A stretch of 64,000 nucleotides of DNA. It comes from Cristatella mucedo (lineage: Eukaryota; Bryozoa; Phylactolaemata; Cristatellidae). Made by a program: the position numbers and the translations under genes. This document shows, in pieces, positions 10,301 to 18,524 of this stretch. The stretch is taken from NCBI GenBank assembly GCA_009760855.2, contig WPIO01000057.1, positions 1,271,501-1,335,500 on the forward strand. Direction: 5' to 3'. The notes under the pieces are model-generated. The model did not search any database, was not told the DNA's origin, and saw only the letters and a program-made list of their open reading frames with translations. Positions within the stretch are counted from its first letter, which is position 1; each line of letters starts with the position of its first letter.

Positions 10301-11534
10301 GGCCTGGGCAGCCATCGAATCGGAGACGGCGCGGCTGAGGCGCACGCTCGACTTTCACTGCGCTCTGACCTTGACCAGCGACGACTGCTCTCGCGGCGCC
10401 GACTCCGAGGCGGCCGCGGCTACCGGGCATGGTGGCTCAGCTCGCTGCGGAGGAGGCGACGGTGGCCGCCCACGTCGCCTCGCCGAGCTTCGCTCGGCTG
10501 TGCACAGCGCCAGCGCGCACGCTCACGTGGCTGCTCGCGCCGCGGCCGCCCTCGACGCCGCTCTGATCGTGGGCGAGCCATGCCGGCCTGGACCGGCCGG
10601 CGGCGGCAACGTCGCTGGCGACGAATGCGAGGCGCCGGCTTCCGAGCTAGCGCAGCTCGGCGACGTCCGGCGTGCCCTGACGGCCGCACTGGCGTGCTGC
10701 GACCACGGGCTGTTCCTGGCCAGCAGGCCGGTCAAGGACGTCGGCAGCCACGACGCCCCGGTCGCGGCGCCCGACTGCGACGCTGCGCCGACGGCGGACG
10801 GCGCAGCGCTCGGCCGCGCCGGTTCCGTCGAGGCGCCGCTCACCGATCAGTTTTTCGAAGCTTACGTGGACGACGACCGAGAGCGACGGCTGCAACGCGG
10901 CCACGCGAAAGATCGGCGGAGCTCAGACAGTGAACTCGGAGCCGCCAGCGACGTCGATGACGACGACGACGAGAGCGGCGCACCACAGCAGCAGCAGGCG
11001 GCCGCGCGCGTTCACCTGCTGCGCGAGCTGAAGAGCGTCGTCGGAGCGCTGGCCGCCGAATGGGAGGTGCGCGAGGCCCGCGCAGCGGCCGTCCTCTGCA
11101 CAGGCGGCGTGACAGCTGCGACGGCCGCCGATGCGGCCGAGCTGTGCCAGCTCGCCGAAGCCACGAGGGCAGCCGTCGAGGGTCGCGACATCAGGAAGCT
11201 GATCGCCGACGCCGCCTCTGCTGCCACCGAAGCGGTCGACTCGGCAGCCTGCGTCGCCGAGCATGTCGCAGGCGCTGGCGGCAGGGCTGCCTTCGAGGGC
11301 GTGGTGGACGAGACCGAGCCATGCGCCGGCGGCGCTGAGTCGACCGCCGACCGCGGCGACGTTGAACGCGTCCCTGTGGAGAGCAGCGACCGTGCACTTT
11401 CGTCCGTCCTCGACTACAGGCGCATCGCTGCCGAGGCCTCGTCGAGGTCGCTGTCGTTCGGGCAGCTGGCCGAGACCACCTTTCAAGATGGCAACTCTGA
11501 CAGTGAGCGTAGCGAAGTCGACGAGTCCGATTAG
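4182..11534 (+). CDS. VEZT: Vezatin gene (six exons, N-terminal exon missing)
   Basis: Vezatin is a membrane protein of cadherin-based adherens junctions that binds myosin VIIA and links to the catenin complex. Exons 4182-4388, 4632-4825, 7460-7753, 8310-8477, 8835-8916 and 10185-11534 join with matching phases (0, 2, 2, 2, 0) to 764 residues, against about 780 in human. Vertebrate hallmarks are present: an N-terminal SPLY motif, a hydrophobic segment at about residues 165-184, an I-x-x-V-Q-E motif followed by RGY, NFSLPAMK, EAYVDD, LLRELKSVVG, and near the C-terminus an AEASSRSLSF motif. The vezatin (myosin-binding) domain spans the middle exons. The last exon is alanine-rich and GC-rich compared with the flanking DNA. 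The true start codon lies in an upstream exon that was not found. Identity is by remembered family motifs; I am confident of the family and less sure of the first acceptor. Confidence 0.92.
4632..4825 (+). CDS. VEZT: VEZT exon b
   Basis: The acceptor is CTGCAG|GAG (phase 0) and the donor CACAGCG|GTGCGT (phase 2). It encodes RDQLVAEILQ followed by an acidic segment, matching the region before the membrane segment of vezatin. The 3' part is a less conserved Ser/Ala/Gln-rich stretch. Confidence 0.85.
5110..5205 (-). repeat. Candidate tRNA-derived SINE (SINE-C)
   Basis: On the minus strand the block reads as a tRNA-like head: a GGTGCTCCC-type A-box area and a box-B-like GTGGTTTTGAGTCC. It shares an order of blocks (AATTGCCTGC, CAGGACTC, GAGCACCTT) with 49418-49495. 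A ten-base G run follows at about 5185-5194. Confidence 0.4.
5322..6115 (-). mobile_element. LINE-A 3' part, antisense in VEZT intron
   Basis: Reading the minus strand gives the C-terminal RT region (motifs NSAARLVCRE, PPLADLHWIPVK, FKVLSLTFRSLHSLA), then the 3' UTR with GTGCATGCTGCC-type blocks, then the stem-loop tail and ATT end at 5322-5360. Frame breaks separate the pieces. It lies inside the long second visible VEZT intron in the opposite direction. Confidence 0.85.
6116..7459. other. VEZT intron, no gene seen
   Basis: This is AT-leaning unique-looking sequence. A possible SINE-like block with GGGCTCGAATCTTACC lies near 6440-6545. A second short GCTGGTGAGCC block recurs near 6858. Open frames here (for example minus 6586-7029) match no family and lie within the intron. 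Confidence 0.5.
7460..7753 (+). CDS. VEZT: VEZT exon c (membrane segment)
   Basis: The acceptor is TTGCCCAG|GAAGTC and the donor CTATC|GTGAGT, with phase 2 at both ends. It encodes a hydrophobic stretch (AAAMLAACFLLLTV) followed by basic residues RRLRARRL, then IRYVQEQELIARGY. The last motif matches the vertebrate vezatin segment that follows its membrane helices. Vertebrate vezatin is predicted with two adjacent helices; only one strong one is evident here. Confidence 0.92.
8310..8477 (+). CDS. VEZT: VEZT exon d
   Basis: The acceptor is GTGTCCAG|GTTGG and the donor AGTCG|GTATCC, with phase 2 at both ends. The encoded LLTVRQRCPALRMATF and a basic/leucine-rich segment (LELRRLVCHLRSR) fit the vezatin domain downstream of the membrane segment. 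The N-terminal Ala/Gly/Ser part of the exon is poorly conserved. Confidence 0.88.
8835..8916 (+). CDS. VEZT: VEZT exon e
   Basis: The acceptor CTACCTCTCAG|CGAG is chosen because it completes the CG|C codon left by exon d. An alternative AG at 8803 gives the wrong phase. It encodes EYG..., an acidic patch and NFSLPAMK, the last being a vezatin signature, and ends AAG|GTAACC in phase 0. Confidence 0.9.
8917..10184. other. VEZT last intron with microsatellites
   Basis: It holds a (TG)n run at about 9172-9194, a (TA)n/(TTTA)n run at about 9796-9830 and a tRNA-like SINE candidate at 9262-9360. No exon is needed here, because the flanking exons join in phase 0. Confidence 0.6.
9262..9360 (+). repeat. 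tRNA-like SINE candidate
   Basis: TAGCCCGTGGGTAAGG resembles box A and GTGTTCGAATCCTG resembles box B of an RNA polymerase III promoter, at tRNA-like spacing. No clover-leaf was confirmed, so a SINE head is more likely than a functional tRNA gene. Confidence 0.45.
10185..11534 (+). CDS. VEZT: VEZT terminal coding exon
   Basis: The acceptor TTTCCGCAG|GCCATG in phase 0 continues NFSLPAMK with AMAGLLELHCSEYVRELAV, the expected vezatin helix. The 1350-nt exon encodes a long Ala/Gly/Asp-rich middle, then FFEAYVDDD, LLRELKSVVGAL and the C-terminal SRSLSF motif, ending in an acidic tail and TAG. It is strongly GC-rich in third positions. Codon wobble leaves the reverse strand open as well, which is a shadow effect and not a second gene. 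Confidence 0.95.
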   Translation, partial: AMAGLLELHCSEYVRELAVTLLLDGSASLGCPGLVVANEAWAAIESETARLRRTLDFHCALTLTSDDCSRGADSEAAAATGHGGSARCGGGDGGRPRRLAELRSAVHSASAHAHVAARAAAALDAALIVGEPCRPGPAGGGNVAGDECEAPASELAQLGDVRRALTAALACCDHGLFLASRPVKDVGSHDAPVAAPDCDAAPTADGAALGRAGSVEAPLTDQFFEAYVDDDRERRLQRGHAKDRRSSDSELGAASDVDDDDDESGAPQQQQAAARVHLLRELKSVVGALAAEWEVREARAAAVLCTGGVTAATAADAAELCQLAEATRAAVEGRDIRKLIADAASAATEAVDSAACVAEHVAGAGGRAAFEGVVDETEPCAGGAESTADRGDVERVPVESSDRALSSVLDYRRIAAEASSRSLSFGQLAETTFQDGNSDSERSEVDESD

Positions 11535-11607
11535 CCGGAAGCAGCCACACGTGTGGCTGGTTCACCGAAGTGCAGCCAGCAACTATTCGGGCGTGCATTC
11601 TCTTCCG

Positions 11608-11613
11608 ATTAAA
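11608..11613 (+). terminator. VEZT: Possible VEZT polyadenylation signal ATTAAA
   Basis: ATTAAA occurs 74 nt after the VEZT stop codon. It is a common variant signal. No transcript data are available, so a longer 3' UTR running past the (CA)n tract is possible. Confidence 0.4.
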
Positions 11614-11688
11614 CTCAGCTGATGAATGCAGCGTGATGATGACCTGTGCAAAGTGCTCCGAATGAGTGACAATATCTGCATATATGTA

Positions 11689-11689
<1 letters not shown>

Positions 11690-11721
<32 letters not shown>

Positions 11722-11758
11722 GCTCACTCACTCACTCACTCACTCACTCACTCACTCA

Positions 11759-11795
<37 letters not shown>
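11690..11795 (+). repeat. Compound (CA)n-(ACTC)n-(CA)n microsatellite
   Basis: About 28 bp of CA repeats are followed by roughly ten ACTC tetramers and then more CA repeats. It lies just downstream of VEZT. Confidence 0.95.
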
Positions 11796-11796
<1 letters not shown>

Positions 11797-11847
11797 TATA
11801 TAGAGGAGCTTGCTGAGTGCCAATAATAATAATTGCTAGTTGTCGCT

Positions 11848-11916
11848 CATTCTACACCAAGTGGTACACTAGAAGAACATTAGATGCTCTTCTAGTCTAC
11901 CACTTGGTTTAGAATG
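11848..11916. repeat. 33-bp near-perfect hairpin
   Basis: The left arm is 11848-11880, the loop TAG is at 11881-11883 and the right arm is 11884-11916. The arms are reverse complements with three mismatches over 33 positions. The outer part includes CCAAGTGGTA and the inner part CTAGAAGA. The three-base loop is shorter than in typical microRNA precursors, so a collapsed palindromic element is as likely as an RNA hairpin. Confidence 0.85.
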
Positions 11917-13655
11917 CATACAGCAACGTCCTGCCAGAAGCGAGAGGTTACGGCTGGTCGTCCAGTCATCAACTGCAGACCGAGGCCACAAACGGAGTTT
12001 CTGCACGATTAAGTACAGTGCTCCTAACCTCGGCTCACAGCCTGATAGAACCGGCTACGCTGGACGACCGCTGCCTGTTAGTTTATTAGACTGTCCAGAA
12101 GCAGAACGAGCAGCAGCCAACAGCGAGCGGCACGGATCGTGCACCTCTGCCTCAGGACCGTGGACTGAGAGGGGCACGTTTACACGGGCCTGAGTTGCAT
12201 AATCATTAGCAAAAGGACTTTGACTCTCAACTCACCTTTGAAGCTAGCCTGACTTGAGCCTGATAGGTCCCACTAATTTGGCAGGGCATACCTCTGAGGA
12301 CCGAAGCAACTTGAGGCCTTTGACTCGAGGTTTCTCTTTCGCCTTTGAGGACTACAGCGCCAAGAGACCCCTTTGATACGTGACTCTGAAGGCAATGATG
12401 ACCCTTTGACATTTGAAGCTAGGAATGGACTACCTGGCATCGCGATGGATTCTCCTTGGGGGGGATAGGAAGCTTTCCTACAGCGAGCGGACTCTACTGT
12501 AGGCTAGAGCACCAGAGATATTAGTGACTCGATGGGCCTCTGCAGGACAACTACACATCCTTCCAGCCACTCCTTAGTTGCTATGTACTCCATACGAGAG
12601 GTTCGAGTACTGTGGCCAAATCCAGCTGTACTGCCGACTACGGCTGCACTGCCCAGTTCTTTCACTGTCTGCTGCAGCCGTTTTACCTGAAGACCTATTT
12701 GCCCAAGGATTAGAGGTCGTCGATCTGCCCACAAAATCTCTTAAATAAAATAAAAAAAAGCACCCACCTCCACTGAAAACAGTTTGAACTGCCACCCCTT
12801 GCTCATGCACTGTTCGGATAATTCTTCATAGCGGCTTTCTGCTGTATTCATTCAATAAGCTGCCAACAGTTTTCTCCCGAGTGCGACCCGGTGAATCGCG
12901 TGGCTCAGCCAGATGGAGGTCGTCCCTGATGGAGGGCAGGGCGCCCTGACCTGCAGCGGCTGCTGCCTCTCTGTGAGCGCCAGCAGAGCCAGCAGCAAAG
13001 CGTCGGCGAACACTCCAAGCGGCGGTGTGCGGCTCTCTCAATAGCCCGCTGCTTCCACCGTTCTATAGCCGCAGCTAGCGCGCTCGAAAGCTCCCGACCA
13101 GCGATCGGCATCGAGGCTCGGGCCACTCGCGTACAGGGTGTTAATTAGCCCAAATCGAAGGGTCATACGCCTGCTTAAGCATGAACGAAGAAGGACAAAC
13201 AAAAGAAAAACTTTGCCAACAGAACCGCCTGCAGCAGTCGCTTCAAGCCCCTGCTCGCGCTGTCTGACTGCTAATACTGCTACTGCTTTTGCTACTGCTA
13301 TCGCTACTGCAACCGATACTGCTACTAATAAAGGACGGAGAAGCACTATTTCTCGTTTTCCGCCCGGTCTTTCCTGACCGCTGGCTACCGGTCGGCAGTG
13401 GTGTGGCCCTTCGCGGTCGGTGCTCTAGGTGGCTAGTAGCCGGATAGTGAAGCCTGCCAGGCGGACCTCGGCATTTCGTGAAAGAAGCGGGCTGCGTAGC
13501 GTCGGCCGTGCGTCTCGGATGCGATTTCCGGGTCGGAAGCCGCGTGGTTCCTGCTCCTGAACCGACATGTGCAGGTAGCACCTGCGGCCGCGGCAGGGCA
13601 GAGCTCCTCGACTATGCTATGGTACAATAATTTCTTTTAATATTTAAAGTATAAG

Positions 13656-13687
<32 letters not shown>

Positions 13688-13919
13688 GCCAACCGAGCAG
13701 GTCCGCGTCCGTCTGCGCAATTCCCCCTCTCACACGCTGGTGCTTTGTCGTCGGCATTAGCCTAACTGTATGCAAGAAGGCAGCTGACAGTAAATGGAGA
13801 AGGCAAGAGTCCGGAAGAGAAAATTGCTTTAAAGGCTCAGGCTCGGGACCTTCAGCAGAGCCGTAAATGAAGGGGTAATAAATGACGATAATAAACGATA
13901 ATAATAATAATAATAATGT
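11917..13919. other. Intergenic, no gene seen
   Basis: No coding family is recognised. The hexamer CTTTGA recurs about six times between 12220 and 12415 without fixed spacing. There are TAC/TGC trinucleotide patches near 13265-13330, an (AT)n run at about 13655-13686 and an AAT-rich patch near 13890-13920. Open frames on the minus strand at 12826-13581 are arginine/alanine-rich and unconvincing. Confidence 0.5.
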
Positions 13920-14195
13920 AATATATCTCCGTCATTATCTCCGTAAAGTCAAAAAGACGAAGGGTGGTACGCCGGAGAGTTTTCTATAGCGCGCTAAAAG
14001 CCTAAGCGAGTTTCGGTAAGCATACGGCAGCCAGCAGACTTCATCTAACAACGCACGCAAGTTCAGTCTGGAGGACCGTCGAGGAAGTGAGTTTGACGGA
14101 AGTAGATCCTCAGGACGACTGGACAGGGTGCGCCGCAGTCGGCAGCAGGACAATAGATTTCGTCGCGTAAGAATTGTGGAAATGAGTCCCTCAGT
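13920..14195 (-). mobile_element. LINE-B 3' UTR, diverged
   Basis: Blocks ATCTCCGT, GGAGAGTTTT, CAGCAGACTTCATCT, GTCGGCAGCAGGACA and GTAAGAATTGTGG occur in the same order as in the LINE-B 3' UTR copies at 48094 and 42646. It lies antisense to the plus strand. Confidence 0.7.
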
Positions 14196-15694
14196 CTAGG
14201 CTCGCACGACGCCAGCGCATTTACTGCGCGCATTTTGGAAAACTCGCACGGACTCGACGTAAATGCTGCGGGCGCAGGGCGTTTCGCTGTGCCGCGCTGC
14301 CAAACAAAGCGTCGCTGCGTCAGGGTACGGCGACGTCAATCGGCAGAGACCTCCAGGCCCGAGATAGTTAGGACTAGAGCACGCGGTCTCGCGAGGGGCC
14401 CTCGAACGGGAAGAGCCGGGCGATGCGCGGCGATGCGCGGCGATGCTCGCGGCGCTAACAGGCGCCTCAGGGTGCCGAAGCAGAGCGAATAAAGTGCCAT
14501 GCAAGCGTCCCAGCGGCCCGTGACGTTAAAGTAGATGCGCTGCTCGGAGGGCGAGCCAGAGCGAGTCGGAGCGAAGTGCTGCGCCGTAGCGTGGCAATCT
14601 CGACTCGCACGACCGTCAAGCCTGGCGCTGCACGCCGTCGGCCAGGAATCTCTCCTCCGAGCAGTGAGAGCTGCAAGGAGAGATTCGCGAGGAGTCGTAG
14701 TGGCGCGCTGAGTTGCTGTGCGAGCGGCGGTAGCGCTCCTTTACTTAAGGCGCACCCGAATTTCGCAATGGGCGAGCAGATAAAAACCTGTCGAAGGCAA
14801 GCGTTAATCCGCGCGAAACGTAAACTCGCGCGCCATTTCTGAGCAACACGAGGAGGATAACATAGTACTCCGGGGGAGCCTCATTTTGGTAGGCCGCGAG
14901 CACGACCGCGAGCGTCGGGCGGCAGGCAGTACGAAGGGTCCGGGCGCTCGCAGTAGATATTGCTTCCGATCTCCCTGCCCCCTGGCGGTGCCCTTCGTCA
15001 CGTGACTCGGCCTAGCAGCCGCTCGGTGTGCGCGCGCGCGGCGCGATAGCCGTCTAGAACTAGCTAACGCGACAGCTGGACGTGGCTCGACGGCGCCAAA
15101 CTGTCGGCATTCCTACTAATCTTCTACTACGCGTGGACCTCGTTCAGTCAGCCTTTGGCGGCCAGATCAGGAGCGTAGCGATGGGGTGGGGCGAGGGACA
15201 GATGTCCCTGGGCGCCCAGACCGCGTGGGGCGCCAAAAGCGAAATGGCGTGCATATCTTTTAAAGACGTTTTACGTGAGAATGACAAACTTGATCTCAAG
15301 CGAGTCCTTGCTTCAATGGACTTGACTAGTGGTGGCTGAGCTAGTCAAGCATATTAACCGACTTGGACCGAGCTGTAGCCTGACGCTCTGGTGGCACACA
15401 CGCGACGACGCGGAAACACCGAGGAGGCTTCAACCACCGCGTATTCGGCTGGCTCTCGCAGAGCAACAAGCGCACGGCCTTCACCCCTCGCTCACCCCCA
15501 CGGTCGGCGTTTCAACTGCCCTTCCCACCCGCTCGCTCCATCCTGCCTGACAAAGGCGGGCTGCGTCGCGTCGAGGGCGAGCCCGGCCTGCTGCGCTGCG
15601 TCAACGGCGCGCCGGCGTGCCGCGGCGCAGCACCGATGTGAGCCGCATTTTGCGTAATTATGTGCGGTACCGACTATTGTGTGACTTTTGACCC
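14196..15694. other. GC/CpG-rich intergenic block
   Basis: GC-rich with many CG dinucleotides and a short tandem GCGATGCGCG cluster near 14423-14450. No open frame could be assigned to a family. It may be a promoter or CpG-rich region of an unrecognised transcript. Confidence 0.4.
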
Positions 15695-15935
15695 GGCTAC
15701 AGCGTAGGGCTTTCGCCAGACCGCAGTCGCTTTCCTGGAGCAACGGTCCGCCGGTCGGTGAGCGTATCGCTGAGCGTGAGCTGCCTTGGGCTTTTACTAA
15801 TACGGTTTTAGCTGCTAGCGCTGATCGCAGAATATCAAGAGCTGCTTATCTGCCGTTGGCTTAATGCTAGCTTCAGGTCTGTGCACATTGCACGCCTTGC
15901 GCCGCTACCCGAACTAGTGTGTACTCAAACTAGGT
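15695..15935. repeat. Dispersed repeat family C, copy 2
   Basis: This is the partner of 1371-1665 in the same orientation. Shared blocks are GACCGCAGTCGCTTTCC, GGTCGGTGAG, a GCAGAATATCAAGAGCTG block, a TTCAGGTCTGTGCACATTGC block and GCTACCCGAACTAGTG. Copies differ by many substitutions, so the duplication is old. Confidence 0.6.
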
Positions 15936-16109
15936 TTCGCGGTTGAGGGAACCGGACCAGCGTAGCTATCAGATCTACTCCACCGCCAGGCTAAGCATCG
16001 TACCACCCGCTTTTCGGAATCATATCGTTTACCTGTAAATCTTACGAACCTCAAATTCTTTAGAGACGGCGCCATTGTAGGGGCTCGGGCGCGCGGCAGC
16101 GGAGCGACG

Positions 16110-16640
<531 letters not shown>

Positions 16641-17489
16641 TCCCCCCCCAGTCGTGCGGCGAGAGACAAGCGACAGAAACAAGCGTGGCGAGGTATTCAC
16701 TAACAGGAGCGTCAAGCGCGGTTGAGGCTTTTATGAAGCCGAGCGCGGTTGAGCGTGTCGTTCGAGACCCCGCAGTCGGCAGCCGTAGGCGGTGGCGTAG
16801 TAGCCGCTCAGCATATAAGTTGAGGCATGCGTCTCCAACCAGCACATAGTGACGGAGTATACGAAGCCGAACAGCGCCTGGTCGGCGGCGGCGCTGAGAC
16901 ATAGCCGGCAGCGCACGTGTGCGGAGGGGAGCGTCGCCGACGAGCGCCGAGCGCCGCAGTGGTGAAGGGCGTACCAGTTGGTCGGGGTCGTGCTCGGTCC
17001 GTCGCCCGAGTTTCGTAGTCGAGGCGATGTGCTTGGTCGGTTGCCGAGTTGCGTATTCGCGTCAAGTAAGAAAGACTGCACGTTCGAATCAATCGTCAGG
17101 GTCACCGATTTGTAGAGGTTCGAGCCAAGATGGCGGCGCGTCGAAGATGGCGAACCCTCCGCAAGCGAGTTGTGGCGTTGGCGGCTGTATTGTATCGTAT
17201 GCAGGCTTGTTGTATAGCAGTTACTCCTCCTGAGGCTGCAAGCCTTGTGGGAGTCTCACGGAGACACAGCGGGCGAACGTGAGCGGCAAAACGAGACTCT
17301 GCTCTATTACTCTCAACGCGTAAATATATGAAAGCTCGATCAATCGCAGCAGACTACGCGAAGTATAGCTTGCATTAGTGGCCTGATGTTGGGCTGCGTC
17401 AGTGGCTTAACTATTGGCCACAGGTGAGGCAGGTACATTAGTGTCGAGGCGCTTTGCTAATTACAACAGCAGAAGCCGCCGGTTCACAC
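16641..17489. other. GC-rich block with YY1-type motif
   Basis: CCAAGATGGCGGC at 17126-17138 is a full YY1-type motif, with a second AAGATGGCG close by. The ATG inside the first motif opens a 50-codon Arg-rich frame (17130-17282). Sequence near 17145-17210 resembles 16125-16180, so this may belong to the duplicated unit and not to a gene. Confidence 0.4.
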
Positions 17490-17526
17490 AGGTTACACAA
17501 GCGAGCGAGCGTACATACGTACATAC

Positions 17527-17678
17527 GATTATAATAATATAATTCATTTATATAGCGCCCCAAGAGAACTTGATCTCTATTCAGGCGCTTCACATGTGCC
17601 TCGGGGCTCAAGCCCACGACCTCAGTCAGACCTTGGTCGGGGCGAGCACCTTAACCGCTGGACCAAACCAGCTCGGCA
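17527..17678 (-). mobile_element. SINE-A (tRNA-derived, LINE-A-like tail)
   Basis: On the minus strand it starts GGTTTGGTCCAGCGGTTAAGG (box A type), continues to GGTCGTGGGCTTGAGCCCC (box B type) and ends with GCGCCTGAATAGAGATC...GGGGCGCTATATAAATG. The end segment closely resembles the LINE-A 3' tail. This is the best preserved copy in the window. Confidence 0.85.
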
Positions 17679-17751
17679 TGTACTACGATGTAGTAGCCGT
17701 CGTCGAAGCAACTCCGGACCGCGAGTAGATAAGAGAGTTAAGTGAAAGGGG

Positions 17752-17958
<207 letters not shown>

Positions 17959-18189
17959 TGGATAGCGTGCTTACAGACCAACGCACAGGCAGAAAGAAAG
18001 TTCGGCACTGCTGGGCTAGTGGGTCACGCGACTACAGAGCTGACCCATTGTAATTAAATCCAACTTAGTCAGCCGATACTGTCCAACTGCACCACCTAAT
18101 GAGGCAGTACTCAGGCCGACCGTTGGCCGGGCGGAGTGGTGTGAATCCATCTGGGGCCGAGCAGCATTGTGAGCGTAGCCACGCCCTAA

Positions 18190-18522
18190 CCTTTAGTTTG
18201 TACGCTCGCAAAGCCCCTGGAACTTGCTTCCGAAGGGCGTCACGACATCCCGAGACTCGACATTTGAAACTAAGCTAAGATAGCATACATTTATCACAGC
18301 ATATACCGGGTTCAATGTGATCCGCCCGTTGTGTGCTGACACTGTGCATGCTGCCACTAACCATAGTTGCTTTCTGACCATGTGCATCACCTCTTACCAT
18401 GTTATGCTTGTTGTCATTGAGTATGTTACCACTGACCATTCAACCATGGTACCTTTGCAGCAAATTTAAAGTGCCTAGAAAGAGATTGAGCTCTCCGATG
18501 GCGCTAGAAAAGATACATTACA
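18190..18522 (+). mobile_element. LINE-A 3' end
   Basis: It contains the end of the LINE-A reading frame (remnant of the KAWNSLPT region), the 3' UTR blocks TGTGCATGCTGCCACTAACC and CATGTTATGCTTGTTGT, and the GTGCCTAGAAAGAGATTGAG stem-loop tail. It abuts the hAT remnant. Confidence 0.8.
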
Positions 18523-18524
18523 TT

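Noticed and set aside
10091-11486. Long minus-strand and alternative-frame ORFs within the VEZT last exon
   Set aside because: They are shadow frames caused by GC-rich third positions. The plus frame has vezatin motifs and the right splice phase.
12220-12415. Cluster of about six CTTTGA hexamers
   Set aside because: Spacing is irregular and strand context variable. It could match TCF-type sites but is too short and common to support an element.
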